Notes under the pieces: generated by a model | Databases searched by the model: none | What the model was told of the DNA's origin: nothing | The model's input: only the letters and a program-made list of their open reading frames with translations | In this document: piece by piece, positions 35,468 to 42,184 of the stretch | How positions within the stretch are numbered: position 1 is the first letter of the stretch | Layout of the letters: every line of letters starts with the position of its first letter | Made by a program: the position numbers and the translations under genes | Assembly (NCBI GenBank): GCA_009711805.1 | Contig: VEMX01000020.1 | Span: 1-42,184 of the forward strand | Direction of reading: 5' to 3' | Source: Balneolaceae bacterium | Lineage (GTDB): Bacteria > Bacteroidota > Rhodothermia > Balneolales > Balneolaceae | Length of the DNA: 42,184 nt

Positions 35468-35848
35468 TCAGTACCCCAGGTTTTGTAACACCTCATCTTT
35501 TGTAGCCAGCGGATATTCATTCAATAAAGCAGTAGCCACAATAAGCTTGTCTGCCAGGTCATCCGGGAAATTTGACGAAAGCTTTCGTTGAGCCAATATC
35601 ACCTCTTCATCAATAGGAATAACTTTACAGACTTCAGGTTGAGTTGCCACTTTTATCCAGCTTTTCAAATCCGGAAGCAGTTCAATTTTCCCTTTGCGTT
35701 CAAGTACTTCCACCTCCCATATGGAAGCACTTGAAATAGCAATTTCTCCTTTGGATGCATGCTCGTCCAGGGTATTTCTTTCATTATCTGTTAGTGGGCC
35801 GTCTTCGAGCAGCCACCAGAGCCAAACGTGTGTATCCAGTAATATCAT
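35468..35848 (-). CDS. PIN-domain toxin, VapC type
   Basis: The 126-residue protein is a PIN ribonuclease: the opening MILLDTHVWLW has the first acidic residue Asp5, SSASIWEVEVL has Glu45 and FPDDLADKLIVATALL has Asp96/Asp99. These are the metal-binding acids. VapC toxins cleave tRNA or rRNA and are held inactive by a partner antitoxin. Its start overlaps the stop of the antitoxin gene by 4 bp, the usual arrangement. It is of the DTHVWLW subgroup found in many Bacteroidota and cyanobacteria. Confidence 0.88.
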   Translation of the reverse strand: MILLDTHVWLWWLLEDGPLTDNERNTLDEHASKGEIAISSASIWEVEVLERKGKIELLPDLKSWIKVATQPEVCKVIPIDEEVILAQRKLSSNFPDDLADKLIVATALLNEYPLATKDEVLQNLGY

Positions 35849-36066
35849 CCTTCGTAATCTTCCAATCCTGAATCAGTAGGGGCCAAATCCGATGCCGATC
35901 CCCTCCCCCTTAAATCTTTCCAAGGGGTATCCGAGGATGAAGTAAAAAGATCAAGTTCTTTCTTCAGGCTCCGTATAAAAAGATCCTTAAGGCTGATCCC
36001 TTCCTCAACGGCTTTTATCTTGGCTTTCTTCATTAATTCGTCAGGTATATCTATCGATGTTCTCAT
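35845..36066 (-). CDS. Ribbon-helix-helix antitoxin, VapB type
   Basis: The 73-residue protein opens with RTSIDIPDELMKKAKIKAVEEGISLKDLFIRSLKKEL, a typical ribbon-helix-helix DNA-binding domain (strand MRTSIDIP and two helices). The disordered acidic C-terminus (about 45-73, ending LEDYEG) would wrap the PIN toxin. Such antitoxins also repress their own operon. The gene comes first and overlaps the toxin gene by 4 bp. Confidence 0.85.
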   Translation of the reverse strand: MRTSIDIPDELMKKAKIKAVEEGISLKDLFIRSLKKELDLFTSSSDTPWKDLRGRGSASDLAPTDSGLEDYEG

Positions 36067-36219
36067 ATTTGCATATTAACATAATTGATGAAAGCACCCA
36101 AGTGTACGAAAGCAGAAAACTATTATCCACCCTAACTGTAATTGTTTTTGGATTTTGGATTACCGGCCATGTTCTGCCAATAGGTTTTAAAAGCGATGAA
36201 TCCCCTTAGGATCTATCCA

Positions 36220-36393
36220 TAACCCGTTTACCGGTTAGAAGTACCATTTAGAGAACCTACGCGTCCGCAGGTCCTCGTAGCGTTCGGCTTTCCAGCGAGA
36301 ATCCCGTAACGCTCGCAAGACCTACGGACGCTGCGAGGTTACTCCCTTTCAATACTGTTTTAAGCTAATCTCCAACCGGTAAACGCGTTATCC
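36220..36393. repeat. Large imperfect palindrome (about 174 bp)
   Basis: Outer arms: ATAACCCGTTTACCGGTT on the left (36220-36236) and AACCGGTAAACGCGTTATCC on the right (36374-36393). Inner arms: AACCTACGCGTCCGCAGGTCC (from 36254) and its imperfect inverse ending near 36340, with further pairing of CGTAGCGTTCGG and CCGTAACGCTCG around a short centre. The rest of 36067-36743 has no gene I can support. It contains this palindrome, an AATTAAG repeat and the low-complexity word at 36571-36605. It may be a MITE or palindromic intergenic unit. Confidence 0.65.
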
Positions 36394-36504
36394 ATATTTT
36401 TTGAAGCCGTACCAAAGGAACTACCCGACTCCCCTTTCCTGCCACATCATAAGAAGACGCATCTGCCATGGGCATCCCTTATGGATAAACCATTTCGGAG
36501 TGGA

Positions 36505-36549
36505 TAATTCAATTAAGAATTATTCAATTAAGTATCAATTAAGTATTAG
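36505..36549. repeat. Short AT-rich direct repeats ATTCAATTAAG / CAATTAAGTAT
   Basis: ATTCAATTAAG occurs twice and CAATTAAGTAT twice within 45 bp. This is simple-sequence character in the gap between the antitoxin gene and the beta-propeller gene; no function is evident. Confidence 0.5.
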
Positions 36550-36743
36550 GGATGGGGGGCAGGGACAACTCTTTCACCTTTCACTTTTGCCTTCTGCCTT
36601 TTCACATCCTGACTATTTTGCACATTTGTGATCTTTCTCCATGGGGATGTCGGGGCACGCGGTAAAGCTTCTTCCCCGAACAAATATTCTCACACTCAGG
36701 ATTACAGCTTTGATTGTTGTAGGGGTTAGGCTATATATTGGAG

Positions 36744-37874
36744 TTAATGCTTACTCTCTTTTGGATATTCATACAAGGCAAACGTATAATCATTCAACCG
36801 AACCCCGAGATGCCATTCTGAAATATGCGTTAAATAAGAATCTTTGGGTAGCCTCACCTTCTTGGTTATTTTACCCTCCATATTGACAATAAACCACACA
36901 TCATTTGTTCCTCTTAAATTAGACTTAAGCCAGATTTCATTGTTGTGGTATTTTACTGCAGATACAACGGCCTTAAATTTTGGTAACTCGGGTTCTACAG
37001 ACCTCCAGTCTTTGGTAGAAAAATCCTCTTTTACCCTAAACGTATCTTTCTCTGCTTCAGTCAACCTCTCAATGGGTAAATCTATCTTAATTGCTTTTAG
37101 GGTATCAAAATTTTCATCCACTTCGGCAATAACATCTGTACTGCTATCAAAAAGAAGCATGGTCTTGCTCTCATCTTTATACTCGATATATTGGTCATCT
37201 CCGAAAGGCAGTTGAATTGCTGATCCGTACCCGCTGCCTATAAGATCCCCCAACGGAATGTACCTCCGGGCATTTAATTTTACTGAATCTCCATAAGTCT
37301 CTGTTTTGAGATTATATTTGATGAGTATAGTACCGGACTTTTCATTTCTTCGCCACCCGGTATTCCTGGCTTCAACTACAATCTCTCCATTTTTGAAGGG
37401 AGGATGAGTTCGGCTGACATAGTACCCTTTTACATTATCTATATTAAACTCATCAATCAGCTGTAGCTTGTCTTCATCAAAAATCAGTCCCTTATGTTGG
37501 TTGAAATCGAATACATACACCGCTCCATTTCCCTGCTTTGGAATACCAATATCAGTTATTTCACCCGGACCTCTGCCCTGGGTGGTTTGAGCAATCACTT
37601 TTTTGCCTTCAGAATCGATCTTCAAAAGCAATGCCGGATCCCAAACCGGTAAAATAAAATCCCCGCCTGATGTTGCAAAAGAATTAATCCCTAAAAAAGA
37701 AAAATACACCTCCCCCACATGGTCAAAGCTTGTTATTTCTTGAGGCGTAAAACTTGGAACCGGTTCCACTTCGGTAGACTCTACTACTCTTTCATCACCG
37801 GAACAGTTCACCAAAACAAAATTTAAACACCCTAAAACTGCCAGTAACCAAATCGGAAACCCTTTTCTATACAT
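36744..37874 (-). CDS. Lipoprotein of the 6-bladed beta-propeller type
   Basis: The 376-residue protein has a signal sequence with lipobox FVLVNC (Cys24). After a linker, repeated strand patterns read SSGGDFILPVWDPALLLKIDSEGK-like, GRGPGEITDIGIP and GNGAVYVFDFNQHKGLIFDEDKLQLI, typical of the Bacteroidota 6-bladed propeller (NHL-like) lipoproteins. The motif GRGPGE is a family mark. Function is unknown; members are surface or periplasmic and some sit near polysaccharide-use genes. A GH20 gene lies 200 bp away but on the opposite strand, divergently. Confidence 0.75.
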   Translation of the reverse strand: MYRKGFPIWLLAVLGCLNFVLVNCSGDERVVESTEVEPVPSFTPQEITSFDHVGEVYFSFLGINSFATSGGDFILPVWDPALLLKIDSEGKKVIAQTTQGRGPGEITDIGIPKQGNGAVYVFDFNQHKGLIFDEDKLQLIDEFNIDNVKGYYVSRTHPPFKNGEIVVEARNTGWRRNEKSGTILIKYNLKTETYGDSVKLNARRYIPLGDLIGSGYGSAIQLPFGDDQYIEYKDESKTMLLFDSSTDVIAEVDENFDTLKAIKIDLPIERLTEAEKDTFRVKEDFSTKDWRSVEPELPKFKAVVSAVKYHNNEIWLKSNLRGTNDVWFIVNMEGKITKKVRLPKDSYLTHISEWHLGVRLNDYTFALYEYPKESKH

Positions 37875-38076
37875 ATTTAAAAAGTTTATTTAATTGTACT
37901 TATAGATACTGTATGCTATTATATAAAAACATACCGAATAGTTATAATTTCAATCTCAAAAATAATCGGCTTGTTGTAGCATTGCCGTCTCATTGCTTTT
38001 CGGCTTCTTTGTTTTTAGGAAAAATTTACTATACTCTCTTCCATAAAAAATACTCAGTTAGATCACTTATCGAATA

Positions 38077-39750
38077 ATGAAAACAGCTTGTATTAAACTC
38101 ATTCTCAGTCTATTTGCAGTTTCCTGCTTTACCACTCTTTCTTTTGCTATGCAGAAAGCTCCACAGCAACGCGTAATTCCCAAACCGGTTTCTATGGAGG
38201 CTGGCGAAGGACATTTTGAGCTAAACCGGAACACGAAAATCAGAATCAGTGCTTCGGAAAAAGCACTCACCGAACTGGCAGATTACCTGTCTGATTTAAT
38301 CTACGCCGCCACCTGGGTTGAAACACCTGTTGAAACCGGCGGCTTTAATGCCCCGGACAGCAGTATCCACCTAATTGTGGATGAATCGACCGATTTTGAA
38401 AATAACGAAGCATATGCTCTTTCGGTCGCCCCGGATGGCATCACCATAAAAGCACCCACCAGCACTGGTATTTTTTATGGGGTACAAACACTGCGGCAGC
38501 TGCTACCTGTTGAAATTGAACATTCCGATCCTTCGCTGGTTCCACAAGATGTTAAGTGGACAGTTGATGCCGTTGAAATTCGGGATTATCCCCGTTTTCA
38601 ATACCGTGGGCTCCACCTCGACGTAGCCCGGCACTTCTTCCCTGTGGAGTTTGTGAAGAAGTATATCGACCTGCTGGCCATGCATAAAATGAACCGTTTC
38701 CACTGGCACCTGACAGAAGACCAGGGATGGCGTATTGAAATCAAGAAGTATCCCAAGCTAACCGAAGTAAGTGCCTGGAGAAACTCAACATTGATTGGCC
38801 ATTATACCAGCGGAGAGTATGATAACATCCGTTACGGAGGGTACTATACACAAGAAGAAATTCGTGAAGTGGTTGAATACGCCCGCAAACGCCATGTTAC
38901 CGTAGTGCCTGAAATTGAGATGCCGGGACACTCCAGTGCGGTACTTGCCGCCTACCCCGACTTTGGATGTATAGACGGTAAAGACTATAAAGTACAAACG
39001 ACCTGGGGCGTGTTTGAAGATATTTTTTGTCCTAAAGAGGAAACCTTCCGGTTTTTGGAAGATGTATTGACGGAAGTGATGGAGCTTTTCCCAAGCAAGT
39101 ACATACATATTGGAGGAGACGAAGCGCCCAAAAAGCAGTGGGAAGAAAGTGAGCAAGCACAATCTGTGATCCAGCGGGAAGACTTGAAAGATGAGCATGA
39201 ACTGCAGAGTTACTTCATCTCAAGAATTGAGAAATTCCTTAATAGTCATGGTCGCCAGATTATCGGATGGGATGAAATCCTGGAAGGAGGACTTGCCCCA
39301 CAAGCTACCGTAATGAGCTGGAGAGGTGAAGAAGGTGGAATTGAAGCCGCCAAAATGAACCATGATGTGATTATGACTCCCGGAGGAACCAACTACTTCG
39401 ACCACTACCAGGCTAATCCTGAAACTGAACCACTGGCCATTGGCGGTTTCACCCCCCTTGAGGATGTATACCATTACGAACCTGTTCCTCATGAGCTCTC
39501 AGGTGAAAAAGCGAAGTATGTGCTTGGTGCTCAGGGTAATGTTTGGACGGAGTATATGCACACAACGGATAAAGTGGAGTACATGGCCTATCCACGTGCT
39601 GTGGCGTTATCTGAAGTGCTGTGGACTCCTGCCGATAACAAAAACTGGATGGAATTCTGGGGCAGGCTCCAAACCCATTTCAAGCGCCTTGATATTTTGG
39701 AGGTGAATTATGCAGACCATTATAAAGGGCACATTCCTGGCCAAAAATAG
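38077..39750 (+). CDS. Glycoside hydrolase family 20 beta-N-acetylhexosaminidase
   Basis: The 557-residue protein has a signal peptide (about 1-24), a GH20b domain (about 30-165) and the GH20 TIM barrel (about 170-530). The catalytic pair Asp348-Glu349 is in KYIHIGGDEAPKKQW. Other substrate-binding signatures are RGLHLDVARHFFP, HMHLTEDQGWRIEIKKYP-like text near 209-226 and EMPGHSSAVLAAYP. It cleaves terminal GlcNAc or GalNAc from chitin fragments or glycans by substrate assistance. It is exported and has its own terminator, so it is probably monocistronic. Confidence 0.96.
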   Translation: MKTACIKLILSLFAVSCFTTLSFAMQKAPQQRVIPKPVSMEAGEGHFELNRNTKIRISASEKALTELADYLSDLIYAATWVETPVETGGFNAPDSSIHLIVDESTDFENNEAYALSVAPDGITIKAPTSTGIFYGVQTLRQLLPVEIEHSDPSLVPQDVKWTVDAVEIRDYPRFQYRGLHLDVARHFFPVEFVKKYIDLLAMHKMNRFHWHLTEDQGWRIEIKKYPKLTEVSAWRNSTLIGHYTSGEYDNIRYGGYYTQEEIREVVEYARKRHVTVVPEIEMPGHSSAVLAAYPDFGCIDGKDYKVQTTWGVFEDIFCPKEETFRFLEDVLTEVMELFPSKYIHIGGDEAPKKQWEESEQAQSVIQREDLKDEHELQSYFISRIEKFLNSHGRQIIGWDEILEGGLAPQATVMSWRGEEGGIEAAKMNHDVIMTPGGTNYFDHYQANPETEPLAIGGFTPLEDVYHYEPVPHELSGEKAKYVLGAQGNVWTEYMHTTDKVEYMAYPRAVALSEVLWTPADNKNWMEFWGRLQTHFKRLDILEVNYADHYKGHIPGQK

Positions 39751-39778
39751 TTAACCATCTTAATAAGATTGATTCAGG

Positions 39779-39807
39779 GACGCATGCTATGCGTCTCTTT
39801 TTTTATT
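39779..39807 (+). terminator. Rho-independent terminator after the GH20 gene
   Basis: GACGCAT-GCT-ATGCGTC forms a tight 7-bp stem followed by TCTTTTTTT, 28 bp after the stop codon at 39750. Confidence 0.88.
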
Positions 39808-39960
39808 CAATATTTCTATCACCTCGGGGTTTGTTAATGATGTATTGGTTATAGCGTCGCAGGCATGCCTTGGGCAGGTGATCAGAGATTGAGTTATTGA
39901 GTATTGAAAGGAGAGGGAAAAAAGAGAAAACAGAAATGAGAAAAAGAAGCAGGGGCTGTC

Positions 39961-39982
39961 ATCCCGCTGCCAATGCCGGGAT
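39961..39982. repeat. Small ATCCCG...CGGGAT hairpin in the GH20-antiporter gap
   Basis: ATCCCG and CGGGAT flank a 10-nt loop. The text GTCATCCCGC...GCCGGGATC resembles common dispersed intergenic hairpins of the GTCATCCCG type. Otherwise the gap 39808-40036 holds purine-rich low-complexity sequence (39905-39955) and no gene I can support. Confidence 0.4.
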
Positions 39983-40036
39983 CTTATTTGTTGAAAGGGT
40001 TGGCGACTTGAATTAAAGGCACACCCTTTTCGCTTT

Positions 40037-41107
40037 TCACATATCTTTCCGACCTATATAAATACGGATTAGCATATACACCACGGTTGCAGGTAATATG
40101 CCCCACATCATCACATTCTCCATAATGGATTCCAGGGGAGAACTCAGGACATCCAGAGCCAAGTAGGTAAGATAAGATGCATAATAGAACAAGAAGATAA
40201 TCCCATCCATCAATGTGAGATTCAGTCCGGCAATAAAGATGGGAATACAAGCTATACTTACGGCTACCATGAAGGGTAGATCAAGGGCAATAGCCGCATC
40301 AGAAACCGTGAGTATATTGGGAGCGATAATCAGGGTGAGCCCCATCGTCAAAAATATGTTGTATAAGTTGCTACCCAGTACATTGGCTACAGCCATATCT
40401 GTATTGCCTTTGCGGATGGTAGCTACACTGGTGGCAACCTCAGGCAGCGAGGTCCCTATAGATACAATGGTAAGTCCAATCACCAACTCCGACATCCCCA
40501 ATATCGTAGCAATCTCCACAGCACTTTCTACCATCCAGTCTGAACCTTTCACAATAAACGCGAGACCTAAAATCAAAAAACCAATGTTCTTGAGGTAGAA
40601 CCACCAACCGGAAGCTAACTTTTCTACCTCCTCATGCAAGTCTTTGTTTATCTCCTCTCCTCTTTCCTTCCGAATTTGTATAAAAGTAAACAAGGAGTAG
40701 GCAATAAGCCCCAGCATCAGCCAAACCCCATCCAGGGTAGTGAGCTCTCCATCATACGCTAACAGATACAGCAACAAGCTGGCCCCTATGACGATGGGCA
40801 CATCAATACGGACAACCCGCAGGGTAATATTCAGTGGTTTGATGAGGGCACATATCCCCAGAATCAGTAGAATGTTGGCGATATTGCTCCCAATAATATT
40901 CCCCAGTACCAAATCGGCACTGCCGGAAGCTGCGGCCTGTAAACTAATGGCCAGCTCGGGCGCGCCGGTTGCAAAAGCCACCACGGTGAGCCCCATGATA
41001 AGTGGTGAAATCCTCCACTTTACTCCAAAATGGTCGACTCCTTTTAGAAATAACTCGGCTCCGCCAATCAAGGCAGCCAGCCCAGCGATGAATAGTAAAA
41101 CGGTCAT
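40037..41107 (-). CDS. Calcium/sodium antiporter, CaCA family (YrbG type)
   Basis: The 356-residue membrane protein has about ten helices and the two inverted alpha-repeats of the CaCA superfamily. They are FATGAPELAISLQAAASGSADLVLGNIIGSNIANILLILG (about 46-85) and SIGTSLPEVATSVATIRKGNTDMAVANVLGSNLYNIFLTMG (about 215-256), each with the G-x-x-x-PE and GSN ion-binding motifs. A cytoplasmic loop around 145-170 separates the halves. It exchanges Na+ (or H+) for Ca2+ across the inner membrane; ion preference is not determined. It is a single-gene unit. Confidence 0.93.
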   Translation of the reverse strand: MTVLLFIAGLAALIGGAELFLKGVDHFGVKWRISPLIMGLTVVAFATGAPELAISLQAAASGSADLVLGNIIGSNIANILLILGICALIKPLNITLRVVRIDVPIVIGASLLLYLLAYDGELTTLDGVWLMLGLIAYSLFTFIQIRKERGEEINKDLHEEVEKLASGWWFYLKNIGFLILGLAFIVKGSDWMVESAVEIATILGMSELVIGLTIVSIGTSLPEVATSVATIRKGNTDMAVANVLGSNLYNIFLTMGLTLIIAPNILTVSDAAIALDLPFMVAVSIACIPIFIAGLNLTLMDGIIFLFYYASYLTYLALDVLSSPLESIMENVMMWGILPATVVYMLIRIYIGRKDM

Positions 41108-41187
41108 TATATAATATGCTCCTTAATGCATGCAAAAATCAGGTGGTGAATATAGGGCTTTCAATGTTAAATGTGGGGAATGAGGTG

Positions 41188-41252
41188 AGAGATATGAGAC
41201 ATGATTTAAGACTTTTTTTGCATTGGGGTCTTATGTCTTTGGTCTGGGATCT
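41188..41252. repeat. Imperfect inverted low-complexity words (GAGAC/GTCTT type)
   Basis: AGATATGAGACATGATTTAAGAC and GTCTTATGTCTTTGGTCTGGGATCT are imperfect inverse complements around a T-rich centre. In style it resembles the word-like termini beside the four-helix-bundle genes, but there is no gene inside. It may also act as a weak terminator. Confidence 0.4.
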
Positions 41253-41257
41253 ATGTT

Positions 41258-41531
41258 GAACCCTTGCAGGGTTCGTGCTGCTTTTTCTCTTCCCCGGGTT
41301 GGCACCCGGGGTTATTCATGGTTCAACCCCGTTGGGGGTGTTCTTATCCAAACACAAACATTTTAATACATGAACCACAAGATACCTTAACTCCGTGTCC
41401 ATTGAAATGTAGCAAGTCTATGGAAAATTATAAATATCCCCCCTCCCACTGCGAAGCAGTACAACTATGAATAACCCCCGGTGCAAACCGGGGGACATCT
41501 ATCCCCTAACTTGCAAACCCCGAAAGGGGTT
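41258..41531. repeat. Cluster of GC-rich hairpins in two facing groups (REP/IS200-end-like)
   Basis: Left group: GAACCCT-TGC-AGGGTTC (41258-41274), CCCCGGGT/ACCCGGGG (41292-41311) and CAACCCC/GGGGGTG (41324-41340), joined by GTTATTCATGG. Right group: CCCCCGG/CCGGGGG (41475-41494) and AACCCC-GAAA-GGGGTT (41516-41531), preceded by ATGAATAA, so it mirrors the left group. Between them 41341-41470 shows no gene. The layout matches hairpins that accompany IS200/IS605-type transposases, one of which lies just right. This accounts for the gene-free stretch 41108-41542 together with the 41188-41252 repeat. Confidence 0.65.
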
Positions 41532-41542
41532 AAACAAAAGCC

Positions 41543-41860
41543 TCAAAACACATACCGCTCATCAAACTCTACTTCGTGCTCTTCCAAAAGAGCTATATAC
41601 TCTTCCCGGAATGAGACCTTCCGATGATGTTCCTCTTGATTCTTCACATATTCAATTAATCCATCTTTGGCATCTACTGAATAGGTAAATGCACCATATC
41701 CCCGTCCCCAACCATAGAAACCCTCAAACAGTTCTTGTTTTTTGATAAATATGCTGCTACTCACCTTCACATCCTTCATCAATGAAGACAGTGCTACCCC
41801 GGGATTTATTTCAGTGATGATATGAATATGATTGTCTACTCCGCATAGTGTTATTACCAC
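41543..41860 (-). pseudogene. IS200/IS605-type (Y1) transposase, 5'-truncated
   Basis: The remaining ~105 residues match the C-terminal two thirds of a Y1 HUH transposase. GVDNHIHI holds the His-x-His metal motif. SLMKDVKVSSSIFIKK and FYGWGRGYGAFTYSVDAKDGLIEYVKNQEEHHRKVSFREEYIALLEEHEVEFDERYVF follow, with the catalytic Tyr likely in the GAFTYS-IEYVKNQ region. About 45 N-terminal residues expected in the family are missing: upstream of 41860 only a few codons are open before a stop. An IS630-type transposase starts 52 bp further in the opposite direction, so that insertion probably cut the gene. Confidence 0.8.
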
Positions 41861-41911
41861 TAAATAATTAGGGTATAAAGATTAGAGTTTCGTATTTTTC
41901 ATCAAAAACTC

Positions 41912-42184
41912 ATGGCCAAATTAGCCTTTCCTGATATCTCTCAACAAGTCCTTGACCAGCTCATTACCTATGCACGATCACACAAAATAGAGCGTCGTCT
42001 GAATTTGCGTGCACAAATTATTTTGGATTGGAAAAATGGTTTAACTTATCGGGCTTTCAGCGAAAAAAACAGTGTTACTGAAACAGTTATTGGTAAATGG
42101 AGAAAACGGTTTGCCAGTAACGGACTGGAGGGGCTGGCAGACGCACCCCGTCCGGGTAAACCTGCCACGTTGACCGAGGCCGAC
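41912..42184 (+). CDS. IS630-family transposase, N-terminal part, running off the window
   Basis: The frame from the ATG at 41912 is open for 91 codons to the window edge. It begins MAKLAFPDISQQVLDQLITY and contains a helix-turn-helix segment (RRLNLRAQIILDWKNGLTYRAFSEKNSVTETVIGKWRKRF) and the linker GLEGLADAPRPGKPATLTEAD, which is typical of the IS630/Tc1-like transposase N-terminus. The DDE catalytic part lies outside. The left end of the element should lie between 41861 and 41911 next to a TA dinucleotide; the terminal repeat cannot be confirmed without the right end. Confidence 0.85.
   Translation, partial: MAKLAFPDISQQVLDQLITYARSHKIERRLNLRAQIILDWKNGLTYRAFSEKNSVTETVIGKWRKRFASNGLEGLADAPRPGKPATLTEAD

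Larger units (their letters stand above)
35367..36605. repeat. Pair of 15-bp inverted words flanking the toxin-antitoxin pair
   Basis: GTGAAAAGGCAGAAG (35367-35381) and its exact inverse complement CTTCTGCCTTTTCAC (36591-36605) lie on either side of the VapBC-type genes. Both are embedded in longer low-complexity text: GGAAGAAAAGTGAAAAGG on the left and CTTTCACCTTTCACTTTTGC on the right. The match is exact but low in complexity, so chance is not excluded. Confidence 0.45.

Noticed and set aside
41258-41531. A CRISPR-like array
   Set aside because: The repeats are hairpins of different sequence and unequal spacing in two facing groups, with no regular direct repeats and no cas genes.

Overview
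The window looks like a chromosomal segment of a moderately AT-rich member of the Bacteroidota/Balneolota branch. This is inferred from gene content: a HhH-plus-barrel outer-membrane protein, a PorV/PorQ-like barrel, a DUF4835 protein, many lipoproteins with short lipoboxes, TTG/TAnnTTTG-type promoters, and few strong Shine-Dalgarno sequences. No rRNA, tRNA or CRISPR array was seen.

Layout. 1-440 is non-coding and holds two palindromic intergenic repeats. 441-5679 (minus) is a histidine cluster, hisG-hisD-hisC-hisB-hisH, interrupted by a reverse-oriented DoxX gene between hisC and hisB. A His-rich leader peptide (5755-5859) lies in front of hisG. 6005-7589 (minus) holds a secreted-type protein with a Cys/His peptidase-like C-terminal domain, interrupted by a run of 16 C, followed by a small membrane protein. 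7780-8546 has two small plus-strand genes (thiamine-binding-like and DUF4174). 8662-10707 is an OPT transporter.

10938-16739 (minus) is a sulfate uptake and activation operon: SAC1/SLC13-like transporter, cysQ, cysC, cysD, cysN. A four-helix-bundle gene flanked by 39-bp inverted repeats sits between cysD and cysN. 17022-20841 carries the envelope genes. 21059-23383 is a lipoprotein DPP-IV-like peptidase. 23641-26962 has a SIMPL lipoprotein, a regulator with two AraC domains, an NTF2-like protein, a small membrane protein and a UDG-superfamily protein. 27115-31110 holds a chemoreceptor, a SCO1-like protein and two unrecognised envelope genes.

31315-35337 (plus) is an etfB-etfA-fixC-fixX electron-transfer operon, again interrupted by a four-helix-bundle gene, here frameshifted. 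A VapBC-type toxin-antitoxin pair, a 174-bp palindrome, a beta-propeller lipoprotein, a GH20 hexosaminidase and a Na+/Ca2+-type antiporter follow. The right edge is a hairpin cluster with a 5'-truncated IS200/IS605-type transposase and the start of an IS630-type transposase.

The most interesting signals are: (1) the inverted-repeat-bounded four-helix-bundle unit and its decayed relative, each splitting a metabolic operon; (2) the poly-C tract that decides whether a peptidase-like domain gets its conserved Asn-Cys motif; (3) the histidine leader peptide.
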